From contig NZ_CP010523.2 of the NCBI RefSeq assembly GCF_000828055.2, positions 5,208,001-5,272,000 of the forward strand: a stretch of 64,000 bases of DNA. The letters run 5' to 3'. The notes beneath the pieces are model-generated. The model worked only from the letters and a program-made list of their open reading frames with translations. It had not been told where the DNA came from and searched no databases. Numbering within the stretch: position 1 is the first letter of the stretch; each line of letters starts with the position of its first letter. A program made the position numbers and the translations under genes. Origin of the DNA: Klebsiella variicola (GTDB lineage Bacteria > Pseudomonadota > Gammaproteobacteria > Enterobacterales > Enterobacteriaceae). Of this stretch, positions 49,901 to 64,000 are shown piece by piece.

Positions 49901-50985
49901 GCGCTCAGACGATCGTTGGTCGGGTCGACGCGTACCGTTTCAGAAATGTACGGACCGTGGTCCAGATCGTTGGTGAACAGCGTTTCGATACGCTTGTGGC
50001 CGGACTGGCTCAGTTTAGCCAGCAGATCCAGGCTCAGCTCCATGTTCGCCGGGCAGATCAGTTCGCCGGTCGCTTCGTCGATGTAGTCTTTAGAAGCAAC
50101 TTTACCCGCGATGTACTCAACCGGAACTTCGATATGTTTGATATCGTCTTTTTCCAGCTGGCGAATGTGGCGCGCAGTAATACGACGGCCTTTCTCAACG
50201 TACACTTTACCGTTGGCTTCGATATCGAAGGAGGCGGTTTCACCGCGCAGACGCTCCGGTACCAGCTCCATCTGCAGCTTGTTGTCGCGAATTTCAAAGA
50301 CCACTTTCTCGAAGAACAGGTCAAGGATCTGCTCAGTGGTGTAATTCAGCGCGCGCAGAATGATGGTTGCCGGCAGTTTACGACGACGGTCGATACGAAC
50401 GAACAGGTTGTCTTTCGGGTCGAATTCGAAGTCCAGCCAGGAACCGCGGTAAGGGATGATACGTGCGTTATACAGGACCTTACCGGAGGAGTGGGTCTTA
50501 CCTTTGTCACTGTCAAAGAAGACGCCCGGGCTACGGTGCAGCTGAGAAACGATAACACGCTCGGTACCGTTGATAACAAAGGTACCGTTGTCGGTCATGA
50601 GCGGGATTTCGCCCATGTAGACTTCTTGTTCTTTGATGTCTTTAACGGTGCCTTCCGGCGCTTCGCGCTCGTAGATCACCAGACGCAGTTTTACGCGCAG
50701 CGGTGCAGAATAAGTCACGCCACGGATCTGACATTCTTTAACATCAAAAACAGGTTCGCCCAGACGGTAGCTGACGTATTGCAGCTCTGAATTACCGCTG
50801 TAGCTCTGAATCGGGAATACGGAACGGAAGGCTGCTTCCAGACCATACTGCCCTTCAGGATCTTGCTCGATAAACTTCTGGAACGAATCAAGCTGGATAG
50901 AAAGGAGATAAGGTATGTCCAGAACTTGTGGACGTTTACCAAAATCCTTACGAATACGTTTTTTCTCGGTATAGGAGTAAACCAT
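46957..50985 (-). CDS. rpoB: RNA polymerase beta subunit
   Basis: RpoB forms half of the active-site cleft of RNA polymerase. It has the full 1342 residues. The rifampicin-binding cluster reads [21 protein letters not shown] and [10 protein letters not shown], the wild-type form as I remember it for E. coli. The conserved [13 protein letters not shown] is near residue 1070. GAGGAA precedes the ATG. It is read from the rplKAJL promoters through a partial terminator. Confidence 0.99.
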   Translation of the reverse strand: MVYSYTEKKRIRKDFGKRPQVLDIPYLLSIQLDSFQKFIEQDPEGQYGLEAAFRSVFPIQSYSGNSELQYVSYRLGEPVFDVKECQIRGVTYSAPLRVKLRLVIYEREAPEGTVKDIKEQEVYMGEIPLMTDNGTFVINGTERVIVSQLHRSPGVFFDSDKGKTHSSGKVLYNARIIPYRGSWLDFEFDPKDNLFVRIDRRRKLPATIILRALNYTTEQILDLFFEKVVFEIRDNKLQMELVPERLRGETASFDIEANGKVYVEKGRRITARHIRQLEKDDIKHIEVPVEYIAGKVASKDYIDEATGELICPANMELSLDLLAKLSQSGHKRIETLFTNDLDHGPYISETVRVDPTNDRLSALVEIYRMMRPGEPPTREAAESLFENLFFSEDRYDLSAVGRMKFNRSLLRDEIEGSGILSKDDIIEVMKKLIDIRNGKGEVDDIDHLGNRRIRSVGEMAENQFRVGLVRVERAVKERLSLGDLDTLMPQDMINAKPISAAVKEFFGSSQLSQFMDQNNPLSEITHKRRISALGPGGLTRERAGFEVRDVHPTHYGRVCPIETPEGPNIGLINSLSVYAQTNEYGFLETPYRKVTDGVVTDEIHYLSAIEEGNYVIAQANSNLDENGHFVEDLVTCRSKGESSLFSRDQVDYMDVSTQQVVSVGASLIPFLEHDDANRALMGANMQRQAVPTLRADKPLVGTGMERAVAVDSGVTAVAKRGGTVQYVDASRIVIKVNEDEMYPGEAGIDIYNLTKYTRSNQNTCINQMPCVSLGEPIERGDVLADGPSTDLGELALGQNMRVAFMPWNGYNFEDSILVSERVVQEDRFTTIHIQELACVSRDTKLGPEEITADIPNVGEAALSKLDESGIVYIGAEVTGGDILVGKVTPKGETQLTPEEKLLRAIFGEKASDVKDSSLRVPNGVSGTVIDVQVFTRDGVEKDKRALEIEEMQLKQAKKDLSEELQILEAGLFSRIYAVLVSGGVEAEKLDKLPRDRWLELGLTDEEKQNQLEQLAEQYDELKHEFEKKLEAKRRKITQGDDLAPGVLKIVKVYLAVKRRIQPGDKMAGRHGNKGVISKINPIEDMPHDANGTPVDIVLNPLGVPSRMNIGQILETHLGMAAKGIGDKINAMLKQQQEVAKLREFIQRAYDLGADVRQKVDLNTFSDEEVLRLAENLRKGMPIATPVFDGAKEAEIKELLQLGDLPTSGQITLFDGRTGEQFERPVTVGYMYMLKLNHLVDDKMHARSTGSYSLVTQQPLGGKAQFGGQRFGEMEVWALEAYGAAYTLQEMLTVKSDDVNGRTKMYKNIVDGNHQMEPGMPESFNVLLKEIRSLGINIELEDE

Positions 50986-51309
50986 AGGGTTCCTCAGCTC
51001 GCTGACAAGTCGACCCGTCTGCCTAAGTAAGGCAGTTTTTTATGCAACACTATTTTGTTGACCGGAAAATGGAACACTTTCCGCAATACCTGTTGCTATC
51101 ACGCTTAAACCATTTCGTTGCGATTTACACAGCCCAGGAACCCTAACCTGTCGCAGTATATTAAGTCGTCGATAGAAACAAGCATTGTCAGGCAAACCAG
51201 CAGTCAAACAGTGTGAAATGCTACTGGCGCCTTACAGCGCAAAAAGGCTGGTGACTAAAAAGTCACCAGCCTCAGCCTGATTTCTCAGGCTGCAACCGGA
51301 AGGGTTGGC
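50986..51309 (-). other. rplL-rpoB intergenic region with RNA processing site
   Basis: These 324 bases hold no gene. After the attenuator hairpin lies a conserved leader that in E. coli is cut by RNase III; here the AAAGTGTTCCATTTTCCG stretch near 51064-51083 is similar. A second small hairpin (CAGCCTGA 51273-51280 with TCAGGCTG 51285-51292) precedes the attenuator. Confidence 0.6.
51246..51271 (-). terminator. attenuator between rplL and rpoB
   Basis: GGCTGGTGACT and AGTCACCAGCC form a perfect 11-bp stem with an AAAA (TTTT) loop and five T residues after it on the minus strand. In E. coli this partial terminator lowers rpoBC relative to rplJL about fivefold. Confidence 0.82.
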
Positions 51310-51675
<366 letters not shown>

Positions 51676-51741
51676 TTAAATTGTTCCTGAATATCAGAAT
51701 AAGTTTATACGTAAGCGAATGCTTTATAAAGATAACTGCGA

Positions 51742-52239
51742 TTAAGCAGCTTCTTTCGCATCGCGTACAGCAGCCAGAGTACGAACCAGTTTGCCAGCCG
51801 AAGCTTCTTTCATGGTTGCCATCAGGCGTGCAATTGCTTCTTCGTAGGTCGGCAGAGTTGCCAGGCGGTCGATCTGCGACGCCGGGATCAGCTCACCTTC
51901 AAAGGCAGCGGCTTTGACCTCAAATTTTGCATTCGCTTTCGCGAACTCTTTGAACAGACGAGCAGCAGCGCCCGGGTGTTCCATAGAGTATGCAATCAGG
52001 GTCGGACCAACAAACGTGTCTTTCAGGCACTCGAACTGAGTACCTTCAACGACGCGGCGCAGCAGGGTGTTACGAACAACACGCATGTATACGCCAGCTT
52101 CACGACCTGCTTTACGCAGTTCAGTCATTTTATCTACAGTTACGCCACGGGAATCCGCAACTACTGCAGACAGCGCGCCTTTGGCTACTTCGCTGACTTC
52201 AGCAACAATCGCTTGTTTGTCTTGAAGATTTAAAGCCAT
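51742..52239 (-). CDS. rplJ: 50S ribosomal protein L10
   Basis: L10 anchors the L7/L12 stalk to 23S rRNA and, with L12, represses translation of its own mRNA. It has 165 residues with [14 protein letters not shown] at the start and a C-terminal helix ([19 protein letters not shown]) that binds L7/L12. AGGAG precedes the start. A long leader lies upstream. Confidence 0.98.
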
Positions 52240-52652
52240 TAGCTTTGCTCCTGGATGTTTGCCAGAGCTTATGCTCTGGAACTCACTTCACTCAATTCAA
52301 CGAAAAGAGCGTCTAAATACGGTGAGCAGAAACAAGCCAGAGTATCCAAAAATAATCTTAGCGTTCTGTCACCGTCTACGCAGGGGATTAAGTTTCTTGC
52401 GAAACACCTGCGGTCTTCGACGGAGGCCTGGATAGGCCAGGCTCCAACGAACAAATTCTTCCTATGACTTCGTCCTTCGAACCGCAGCGGCGTTAGCTGC
52501 TCTCGTTCACACCGGTCATGTAGTTAACTACACTCCCGGTGATTCACTCGATTGCTGCCTTGCTGCAATTCAAATGACTCGCATAGCGTCTGTCTTATTG
52601 ACAGAATCGTGGGGGTAAGATTGTAGACAAAATCACCGCCCACGTAAAGGCA
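52240..52652 (-). other. rplJ leader and promoter region
   Basis: The 413 bases between rplA and rplJ hold no gene. In E. coli the corresponding segment contains the rplJ promoter and the leader bound by L10-(L12)4 for translational control. A GC-rich foldable part (around GGAGCCTGGCC, near 52433-52443 on the minus strand) fits such a leader, but I cannot place the promoter with certainty. Confidence 0.5.
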
Positions 52653-53819
<1,167 letters not shown>

Positions 53820-53877
53820 TCAGAGAAGCTCCCCGTGATTAAACATCGTTTTACGGGCCAGGCCCATAAAAACAAAA

Positions 53878-53906
53878 GGCGCGAAATTGTATGCCAATTT
53901 CGCGCC
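53878..53906 (-). terminator. secE-nusG terminator
   Basis: GGCGCGAAATT and AATTTCGCGCC pair perfectly over 11 bp with a 7-base loop and are followed on the minus strand by TTTTGTTTTTA. The stem also contains the rplK -10 element. Confidence 0.78.
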
Positions 53907-53914
53907 CTATGCAA
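53886..53914 (-). promoter_or_regulatory. rplK operon promoter
   Basis: TTGCAT (53909-53914) and TACAAT (53886-53891) are exactly 17 bp apart on the minus strand, about 97 bases upstream of rplK. The whole unit overlaps the terminator of the upstream operon. Confidence 0.72.
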
Positions 53915-53945
53915 CGATTAAATCGCTGCTTTTTTGATCGCCGGC

Positions 53946-54491
53946 TTACGCCTTCTCAACCTGACCGAAGTCCAGTTCTACCGGCGTCGCACGACCGAAG
54001 ATAGAAACAGAAACTTTCAGGCGGGACTTCTCATAGTCCACTTCTTCAACGACGCCGTTAAAGTCAGCGAACGGACCATCGTTGACACGAACCATTTCGC
54101 CCGGCTCAAACAGCGTTTTCGGACGCGGCTTATCGCCAACCTGCTGCAGGCGGTTCATGATGGCATCGACTTCTTTGTCGCTGATCGGCGCCGGACGGTC
54201 GGAAGTACCGCCGATGAAGCCCATCACACGCGGTACGCTGCGCACCAGGTGCCAGCTCGCGTCGTTCATGACCATTTGAACCAGAACGTAGCCTGGGAAG
54301 AATTTACGTTCGCTTTTGCGACGCTGGCCGCCACGGATTTCAACCACTTCTTCGGTTGGAACCATGACTTCGCCAAACAACTCTTCCATGTTGTGTAATT
54401 TGATATGTTCACGCAGCGAAGTAGCTACGCGACCTTCAAAACCGGAAAACGCCTGAACGACGTACCAGCGCTTTTTAGGAGCTTCAGACAT
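53946..54491 (-). CDS. nusG: transcription elongation/antitermination factor NusG
   Basis: NusG binds RNA polymerase and links it to Rho or to the ribosomal protein S10. The 181-residue protein has the NGN domain ([18 protein letters not shown]) and a C-terminal KOW domain ([19 protein letters not shown]). GAGGTT precedes the start. It lies one base after the secE stop, so the two are coupled. Confidence 0.98.
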   Translation of the reverse strand: MSEAPKKRWYVVQAFSGFEGRVATSLREHIKLHNMEELFGEVMVPTEEVVEIRGGQRRKSERKFFPGYVLVQMVMNDASWHLVRSVPRVMGFIGGTSDRPAPISDKEVDAIMNRLQQVGDKPRPKTLFEPGEMVRVNDGPFADFNGVVEEVDYEKSRLKVSVSIFGRATPVELDFGQVEKA

Positions 54492-54492
54492 C

Positions 54493-54876
54493 TCAGAACC
54501 TCAGGCCAGTGATAAAGGAGACCAGGCGAACCAGAATACCATCCAGTCCCCACAGGATCAGTGACATTACTGCAGTCACGGCAGCAACAATCAGCGTAGT
54601 ATGCAGCGTTTCCTGGCGAGTCGGCCAAATCACTTTACGCACTTCAGTTCGCGCTTCGCGAGCAAAAGCAACGGTCGCCTTACCTTTCGTCGTCAACAGC
54701 GCGACGCCACCGGCAGCAGCAATAAGAATAACCACGGCCAGCGCACGCACCGCCAGCATAATGTCGCGATAAAGGAAGTTGCCCACGATCGCCACGATCA
54801 GCAGCACGGCAACGATAATCCACTTCATCGTTTCCAGGCCGCGCCCGCTCCCTTGAGCTTCGGTATTCGCACTCAT
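54493..54876 (-). CDS. secE: preprotein translocase subunit SecE
   Basis: SecE is an essential part of the SecYEG channel in the inner membrane. The 127-residue protein has three membrane segments (about residues 18-36, 43-62 and 93-113) with the conserved cytoplasmic region [17 protein letters not shown] between the second and third. The start at 54876 follows AGGTTGG; the frame open to 55104 has no family match. Confidence 0.97.
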   Translation of the reverse strand: MSANTEAQGSGRGLETMKWIIVAVLLIVAIVGNFLYRDIMLAVRALAVVILIAAAGGVALLTTKGKATVAFAREARTEVRKVIWPTRQETLHTTLIVAAVTAVMSLILWGLDGILVRLVSFITGLRF

Positions 54877-55160
54877 AAACCAACCTGTCAGAAGTATTCT
54901 ACAAACAATTTCACCCCGCGGGGGCGAGGCGATCCAAACCGAAATTAAGTTTCGGATTATACACTGAACGCGTTCAAACTGCTTCAACGCTGGCGGTTCT
55001 GGCGCCTCTTCCCTGCTATTGCAAAGGAGAACGCTGACTTGCCGTCGCGCTACCGCTCGAATGGTTTGGTGTATAAACGCCCTCTTCAGAGCCTGTCTCA
55101 GCAATGATTATGACAAAAAAAATCACTGATGAGCCAGGTTCTGGTATGAAAGCGTGCAAA
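54877..55160 (-). other. secE upstream region
   Basis: No gene is evident. A perfect TATAAT on the minus strand (54956-54961) with weak -35 candidates may be the secE-nusG promoter, and a short hairpin (CCGAAA 54939-54944 with TTTCGG 54950-54955) lies just downstream of it. Confidence 0.4.
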
Positions 55161-55182
55161 AAGGGCATCAAATGATGCCCTT
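55161..55182 (-). terminator. tufB terminator
   Basis: AAGGGCATC and GATGCCCTT pair over 9 bp around a 4-base loop, with T residues following on the minus strand. It ends the tRNA-tufB transcript 33 bases after the stop. Confidence 0.82.
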
Positions 55183-55214
55183 TTATTGCGCATTGCGTCA
55201 AATGTTATCAGCGA

Positions 55215-56435
<1,221 letters not shown>

Positions 56436-56514
56436 TCACCACATCAACCAGGCAACATGCCCGACTTGTTGAATGAAAATAACAGAAGAGAAACAGGGAA
56501 GGAGAGAAAAGAAG

Positions 56515-56590
56515 TGGTGCTGATACCCAGAGTCGAACTGGGGACCTCACCCTTACCAAGGGTGCGCTCTACCAACTGAGCCATATCAGC
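56515..56590 (-). tRNA. thrT: tRNA-Thr (anticodon GGU)
   Basis: The 76-nt gene starts GCTGATATGGCTCAGTTGG, has anticodon GGT in CTTGGTAAG, T-arm GTTCGACTC and encoded CCA. It is the last of four tRNAs before tufB. Confidence 0.97.
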
Positions 56591-56595
56591 ACGTC

Positions 56596-56670
<75 letters not shown>

Positions 56671-56785
56671 ATCCTGAAACTCGGCTACCCAGTTCTTTCT
56701 GTAATACTAAAGAGACTGCTCTCTTTAGTATTGAGCTGATTAGTTTACCCAACCAACTCCGGCTACGCAAAGCGTCGCCAGAAAG

Positions 56786-56870
<85 letters not shown>

Positions 56871-56880
56871 CAAATTGTTA

Positions 56881-56956
<76 letters not shown>

Positions 56957-56970
56957 ATCAAGTAGCGCGC

Positions 56971-56999
56971 ATTCTAGGGAGAGGAGCGAGTTCATGCAA
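56971..56999 (-). promoter_or_regulatory. thrU-tufB promoter
   Basis: TTGCAT (56994-56999) and TAGAAT (56971-56976) are 17 bp apart, followed by a GCGCGC discriminator typical of stringently controlled tRNA promoters. AT-rich sequence lies upstream of the -35. Confidence 0.8.
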
Positions 57000-57374
57000 C
57001 TAAAAATTTGCATAAAACGTTCTCTTGCTCACATTTTGTGCTCTTACACGAAAAAACGGTGTAATTTCAAACAGGGCAGTGCAAATATTCGCCAGCAATC
57101 CAGCTCATCAGGAGCGGTTCCAGTCACCCGCTGATGCCCAGGATGTATGCGGACGACTGACAGAAAGGTAACGGGCCGTTAGCACTATCCTGCTGGTTTA
57201 CTACGAATAAGAAACTTATTCCTCTCTTGTGATGCTGGCGCGAGAAAGCAGCATTCAATGAGTTTTTTTCTTATTATTCCCGGCAATCTGGTGTTACCCT
57301 CCTGCCCATTGTCCTGATTAACTCGTGTGAAGCATCGCCGTTTCAACGTATACGGCGATGGTAAGAACATGCTT
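57000..57374. other. intergenic region between thrU and coaA
   Basis: No gene is evident. The segment carries upstream sequence of the tRNA promoter and the coaA leader. A perfect 8-bp stem (CATCGCCG 57333-57340 with CGGCGATG 57353-57360) ends 14 bases before the coaA ATG, next to its weak ribosome site. A minus-strand open frame (57185-57502) resembles no family I know and is not called. Confidence 0.5.
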
Positions 57375-58325
57375 ATGAGCCAAAAAGAGCAGACGTTAAT
57401 GACACCGTACCTACAATTTAACCGCCACCAATGGGCTGCACTTCGTGATTCTGTCCCGATGACGTTAACCGAGGATGAAATCACGCGGTTAAAAGGCATC
57501 AACGAAGATCTCTCTCTGGAAGAGGTTGCCGAGATCTATTTGCCGCTGTCGCGTTTGCTCAACTTCTATATCAGTTCTAACCTGCGTCGTCAGGCTGTTC
57601 TCGAACAATTTCTTGGCACCAACGGTCAACGCATTCCCTATATCATCAGCATCGCTGGCAGCGTTGCGGTGGGGAAAAGCACCACCGCGCGTGTACTGCA
57701 GGCCTTGCTTAGCCGTTGGCCGGAGCACCGCCATGTTGAACTCATCACTACTGACGGTTTTTTGCACCCTAACTCAGTATTGAAAGAACGCGGATTAATG
57801 AAGAAGAAAGGCTTCCCGCAGTCCTATGATATGCATCGACTGGTGAAGTTTGTCTCCGATCTTAAATCAGGTGTACCGCAGGCAACCGCGCCGGTTTATT
57901 CCCATCTGATTTATGATGTTATTCCCGACGGCGATAAAACCGTCGCGCAGCCGGATATTTTAATTCTTGAGGGACTCAACGTTCTGCAAAGTGGAATGGA
58001 TTATCCGCACGATCCTCATCATGTATTTGTATCCGATTTTGTCGATTTTTCTATTTATGTCGATGCACCGGAAGAATTACTGAAAAGCTGGTATATCAAC
58101 CGTTTTCTCAAATTCCGAGAAGGGGCGTTTACCGATCCTGACTCCTACTTCCACAATTACGCTAAGCTGTCGAAGGAAGAGGCGGTGGATATTGCCACCT
58201 CGCTATGGAACGAGATTAACTTAATGAATCTTAAAGAAAACATCCTTCCAACCCGCGAACGTGCCAGCCTGATCATGACCAAAAGCGCCAATCATTCTGT
58301 GAATCAAGTACGCTTACGTAAATAA
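57375..58325 (+). CDS. coaA: type I pantothenate kinase
   Basis: CoaA phosphorylates pantothenate, the first and feedback-controlled step of coenzyme A synthesis. The 316-residue protein has the P-loop GSVAVGKST with Lys101 and the family stretch [12 protein letters not shown]. The ATG at 57375 gives the E. coli length; the ATG at 57369 (two residues longer) is also possible because the ribosome site GGTAAGAAC is weak. The upstream frame to 57327 has no support. Confidence 0.96.
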   Translation: MSQKEQTLMTPYLQFNRHQWAALRDSVPMTLTEDEITRLKGINEDLSLEEVAEIYLPLSRLLNFYISSNLRRQAVLEQFLGTNGQRIPYIISIAGSVAVGKSTTARVLQALLSRWPEHRHVELITTDGFLHPNSVLKERGLMKKKGFPQSYDMHRLVKFVSDLKSGVPQATAPVYSHLIYDVIPDGDKTVAQPDILILEGLNVLQSGMDYPHDPHHVFVSDFVDFSIYVDAPEELLKSWYINRFLKFREGAFTDPDSYFHNYAKLSKEEAVDIATSLWNEINLMNLKENILPTRERASLIMTKSANHSVNQVRLRK

Positions 58326-58328
58326 AGC

Positions 58329-58350
58329 AAAGGGAGCCGAAGCTCCCTTT
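58329..58350 (+). terminator. terminator between coaA and birA
   Basis: AAAGGGAGC and GCTCCCTTT pair around a CGAA loop, followed by TTTTTT on the plus strand. The birA stop codon overlaps the T-run, so it mainly ends coaA. Confidence 0.85.
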
Positions 58351-58351
58351 T

Positions 58352-59314
58352 TTATTCTGCGCTGCGCAATGATATTTCACCGCCAACCCAGGCTTTTATC
58401 ACCCCATCCTGTTCCAGCAATAGTGCGCCTTGCGCATCAATGCCACGGGAAATTCCATAGATTTCTTTATCACCGATAATGAGTTTTACCGGGCGATGAA
58501 TAAAGTTATCCAGTTTCTCCCAGCGCGGCAGATAGGGCGCTAACCCTTCCTGCTCGAACAGTTCCAGGCCCAGACGTAGCTCTTTAATCAGGCGCGCGGC
58601 GAGGAGGTTGCGGTCGATGACAACCCCCGCCTCCTGAAGGCTTATCCACCCCTGATTGACCACGTCAGACTCCACGCGACGCATCACAAGATTGATACCC
58701 GCGCCACTAACGATTTGTGCAGCATCACCCGTTTTCCCGGTCAGTTCCACGAGGATCCCTGACAGTTTACGATCTTGCAGGTAAATATCGTTTGGCCATT
58801 TCACACGAACCTGATCGGCCCCGAGCTGCTGCAGAACTTCAGCGATCACGATACCAATCACCAGGCTGAGTCCAATAGCCGCCGCCGGCCCCTGCTCCAG
58901 GCGCCAGTACATCGAGAGATAAAGATTGGCGCCAAAGGGCGAGAACCATTTTCTACCTCGCCGTCCTCGCCCTGCCTGCTGATATTCAGCCACACAGGCA
59001 TCCCCGGATGTCAGCTCATCAAGCCTGTCCAGTAAATACTGGTTAGTGGAGTCAATCACGGGGAGAACCGTCACTCGGCCATGTTCAATCTGTTGGGAAA
59101 TCTTTTTCTCATCCAACAGATGAATGGGCTCCGGCAGGCTGTAACCCTTGCCTGGCACTGTAAACACATCGACGCCCCAGTCGCGTAAGGTCTGGATATG
59201 CTTATTAATCGCCGCCCGGCTCATACCTAACTGCTCACCAAGCTGTTCACCTGAGTGGAACTCGCCATCAGCCAGGATAGAAATCAACGTTAAGGGAATA
59301 GTATGGTCTTTCAC
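58352..59314 (-). CDS. birA: biotin-protein ligase / biotin operon repressor
   Basis: BirA attaches biotin to acetyl-CoA carboxylase and, as biotinyl-AMP-bound dimer, represses the bio operon. The N-terminal winged helix ([24 protein letters not shown]) is at about 21-44, the biotinyl-AMP loop [12 protein letters not shown] at 115-126, and the SH3-like C-terminal domain follows. It has 320 residues. Its start overlaps the murB stop by 4 bases (ATGA), so translation is coupled. Confidence 0.97.
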   Translation of the reverse strand: MKDHTIPLTLISILADGEFHSGEQLGEQLGMSRAAINKHIQTLRDWGVDVFTVPGKGYSLPEPIHLLDEKKISQQIEHGRVTVLPVIDSTNQYLLDRLDELTSGDACVAEYQQAGRGRRGRKWFSPFGANLYLSMYWRLEQGPAAAIGLSLVIGIVIAEVLQQLGADQVRVKWPNDIYLQDRKLSGILVELTGKTGDAAQIVSGAGINLVMRRVESDVVNQGWISLQEAGVVIDRNLLAARLIKELRLGLELFEQEGLAPYLPRWEKLDNFIHRPVKLIIGDKEIYGISRGIDAQGALLLEQDGVIKAWVGGEISLRSAE

Positions 59315-60339
59315 GCAATGCTCTCCTCTGCGTTGACTTCACCATGCGTTCCAATGAAGCGCACCTCGGGCTGAAGCCATACATCGAATTTCTTACCCAC
59401 CTGCTGGCGAACGTAATGGGCTAGTTTTACCACGTCCTCGCTGGTCGCTCGATCTTCATTAATGAGTACCAGGGCCTGTTGTCGATGGACGGCCGCGCCG
59501 CCAATGCGTTGCCCTTTGAGCTGACATTGATCGATTAACCAGCCCGCGGCCAGCTTGACGGTGCCGTTTGCCTGCGGATAATGCGGCGCCTGGGGGAATT
59601 GCGCCAGCAGCGCTTCAGCAACCTGAGCGCTGACGATCGGATTCTTAAAGAAACTTCCGGCATTGCCGTTAATCCTGGGATCCGGCAACTTAGTCATTCG
59701 CATATGACAAACGGAATCGAATACCTGCTGCGGGGTGACGGTCTGTGGATCAAGACGCGTTAAATCACCGTAACTCAGTACAGGCTGCCATGCTTTCGCT
59801 AACGTTAAACCAATCGCGACGATGGCGTAGCGATCCTGGTATTCATGTTTAAAGATACTGTCACGGTAGCCGAAACGGCATTCCGCCGCTGAAAGACGCT
59901 GCTTACGACCCGTTTCCAGCTCAATGCAGTCCACATAGTTGCAAACCCGCTGGAGCTCGACACCGTAGGCGCCAATATTCTGGATCGGCGAAGATCCTGC
60001 GCAGCCAGGGATCAATGCCAAATTTTCCAGACCTGGCATCGCATGCTGTAGCGTGAACTGCACCAATTGATGCCAGTTTTCGCCGGCGCCGACGTGCAAG
60101 CACCAGGCTTCCGGCGTTTCGCTCACCTCGATCCCCATAATTCGGTTGAGGATCACCGTACCGGCATAGTCGTTCAGAAACAGGACATTACTACCTTCCC
60201 CAAGGATCAGCGTGGGTTCGCCTGCCGCGACAGCAGTTTGCCAGGCGCTTAATAACTGCTGCTCAGTTTCGGCGCGTACAATCGTCCTGGCGGAGCGCTC
60301 AATGCCAAAGGTATTCCAGGGTTTGAGGGAGTGGTTCAT
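59311..60339 (-). CDS. murB: UDP-N-acetylenolpyruvoylglucosamine reductase
   Basis: MurB is the FAD enzyme that completes UDP-N-acetylmuramic acid in cell-wall synthesis. FAD-binding stretches [11 protein letters not shown] and [11 protein letters not shown], and NAGSFFKNP with the catalytic serine, are present; 342 residues match E. coli. The ATG at 60339 follows AGGAAG; the long upstream frame to 60654 runs through repeats and rRNA terminators and is not coding. It is downstream of rrnB, as in E. coli. Confidence 0.97.
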   Translation of the reverse strand: MNHSLKPWNTFGIERSARTIVRAETEQQLLSAWQTAVAAGEPTLILGEGSNVLFLNDYAGTVILNRIMGIEVSETPEAWCLHVGAGENWHQLVQFTLQHAMPGLENLALIPGCAGSSPIQNIGAYGVELQRVCNYVDCIELETGRKQRLSAAECRFGYRDSIFKHEYQDRYAIVAIGLTLAKAWQPVLSYGDLTRLDPQTVTPQQVFDSVCHMRMTKLPDPRINGNAGSFFKNPIVSAQVAEALLAQFPQAPHYPQANGTVKLAAGWLIDQCQLKGQRIGGAAVHRQQALVLINEDRATSEDVVKLAHYVRQQVGKKFDVWLQPEVRFIGTHGEVNAEESIA

Positions 60340-60453
60340 AGTGGCTTCCTGATGCAAAATCGGCGTTAGTTTACCGTATCTGGCGGGGGAAGGCTTGCCT
60401 GATTGCAGGGGCAGTGACATTGGGGGCGTTACCGGTAATGATGCGGTGTACCG

Positions 60454-60529
60454 GTCCGGGCTACAGGTCGTGCAGGGCGGGTGCGAATCCGTAGCCCCGG
60501 TAAGCGCAGCGCCACCGGGGAGACATACC
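60454..60529. repeat. Klebsiella-type REP segment after rrnB
   Basis: This 76-bp segment is identical to 15431-15506 downstream of the other rRNA operon and includes GTAGCCCCGGTAAGCGCAGC followed by CCACCGGGG. Sequences on either side differ between the two sites. Confidence 0.7.
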
Positions 60530-60560
60530 GGCACGGTTGCCGGACCACTGAAACGCAAAA

Positions 60561-60582
60561 AGCCCATCCGGCAGGATGGGCT
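60561..60582 (-). terminator. rrnB T2 terminator
   Basis: AGCCCATCC and GGATGGGCT pair around a 4-base loop and are followed on the minus strand by TTTTTGCGTTTC. Order and sequence match the second terminator of E. coli rrnB. Confidence 0.88.
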
Positions 60583-60591
60583 CTTCACTTG

Positions 60592-60608
60592 TTTGATGCC
60601 TGGCAGTT
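60592..60608 (-). repeat. 5S rRNA 3'-end remnant between T1 and T2
   Basis: TTTGATGCCTGGCAGTT repeats the last bases of the 5S gene and its flank (60760-60776 region). It lies in the T1-T2 interval and looks like a relic of a duplicated 5S end. Confidence 0.75.
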
Positions 60609-60725
60609 TATGGCGGGCGTCCTGCCCGCCACCCTCCGGGCCGTTGCTGCGCAACGTTCAAATCCGCTCCCGGCGGATTTGTCCTGCTCCGGAGAGCGCT
60701 CACCGACAGACAACAGACAAAACAA

Positions 60726-60751
60726 AAAGCTCAGTCTTTCGACTGAGCTTT
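60726..60751 (-). terminator. rrnB T1 terminator
   Basis: AAAGCTCAGTC and GACTGAGCTTT form an 11-bp stem with a TTTC loop and a T-rich tail on the minus strand, 12 bases after 5S. It is identical to the T1 stem of the other rRNA operon. Confidence 0.92.
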
Positions 60752-60763
60752 CTGCTTTATTTG

Positions 60764-60883
60764 ATGCCTGGCAGTTCCCTACTCTCACATGGGGAGACCC
60801 CACACTACCATCGGCGCTACGGCGTTTCACTTCTGAGTTCGGCATGGGGTCAGGTGGGACCACCGCGCTATCGCCGCCAGGCA
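60764..60883 (-). rRNA. rrf: 5S ribosomal RNA (rrnB copy)
   Basis: This 120-nt gene starts TGCCTGGCGGC and ends GCCAGGCAT on the minus strand. It differs from the 15604-15723 copy only near the 5' end (GCGATAGCG in place of GCACTAGCG). Confidence 0.98.
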
Positions 60884-60976
60884 AATTCTGTTTTCAACAC
60901 GTCTTAACGACGCATCGAGTAATCTGTATCAGAGCTGAAAATTCTCTCAATTCCGCCAAAACAGCTTCGGCGTTGT

Positions 60977-63881
<2,905 letters not shown>

Positions 63882-63975
63882 TCACAACCCGAAGATGTTT
63901 CACTTCTGATTGCGAAAATTTGAGAGACTCGAACACACATTAGCTGTGTGTCGTTTCAATTTTCAGCTTGATCCA

Positions 63976-63990
63976 GATTTTTAAAGAGCA
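63976..63990 (-). promoter_or_regulatory. rrnB spacer boxA; operon cut by window end
   Basis: The minus strand reads TGCTCTTTAAAAATC, as in the rrnE spacer. The window ends 10 bases further, before the spacer tRNA and 16S gene. Confidence 0.75.
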
Positions 63991-64000
63991 AAACTTCGCA

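Noticed and set aside
57185..57502. Minus-strand open frame of 105 codons overlapping the coaA start
   Set aside because: It overlaps the coaA start on the opposite strand, has no recognised similarity and no clear ribosome site.
60340..60654. N-terminal extension of murB through 60654
   Set aside because: The extension runs through REP and rRNA terminator sequence, while the internal ATG at 60339 has a ribosome site and matches the known MurB start.

Overview
This window is chromosomal DNA of an enteric gammaproteobacterium, most likely Klebsiella. Gene order from metH to rpoC follows the Escherichia coli region (iclR-metH, aceBAK, metA, rrnE, purHD, zraPSR, hupA, hemE, rsd, thiCEFSGH, rpoCB, rplLJAK, nusG-secE-tufB, coaA, birA-murB, rrnB). 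Klebsiella-like traits are a sorbose-operon gene (sorE) next to yjbB, Klebsiella-type REP elements, and a different gene set between thiH and rpoC. These identifications come from remembered protein families and gene order; no database was searched.

Layout. 1-2.1 kb: end of a sorbose operon (sorE plus a shikimate-dehydrogenase-like gene). 2.2-7.6 kb: yjbB and metH (minus). 7.8-13.6 kb: iclR and, on the opposite strand, the glyoxylate-bypass operon aceBAK that it controls. 13.8-15.4 kb: metA with a MetJ box array, and yjaB. 15.6-20.7 kb: complete rRNA operon (rrnE position; 16S, tRNA-Glu, 23S, 5S, minus strand). 21.3-24.2 kb: purHD with a PurR box. 24.2-27.6 kb: zinc-responsive zraS-zraR and divergent zraP, each with a sigma-54 promoter. 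27.6-32.6 kb: yjaH, hupA, yjaG, nfi, hemE, nudC, rsd. 32.6-38.2 kb: TPP riboswitch and thiCEFSGH. 38.2-42.3 kb: an accessory block (diguanylate cyclase, orphan PTS IIB and IIA, dcuB). 42.6-54.9 kb: rpoC, rpoB, rplL, rplJ, rplA, rplK, nusG, secE. 55.2-57.0 kb: tufB and four tRNAs. 57.4-60.3 kb: coaA, birA, murB. 60.5-64 kb: tandem terminators, 5S and 23S of a second rRNA operon (rrnB position), cut by the window end.

The genes are mostly core growth functions: transcription, translation, purine, thiamin, methionine, heme and CoA synthesis, plus the acetate-use switch (IclR, AceK, AceBA). I found no insertion sequence, prophage, CRISPR array or integron. The most noteworthy details are a REP element that codes for the C-terminus of AceK, a long perfect hairpin in the purH leader, a hupA terminator lying inside the start of yjaH, an rplK promoter built into the upstream terminator, an orphan PTS pair with its own operator, and compensated sequence differences between the two 23S copies. 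No clearly new biological system is evident.
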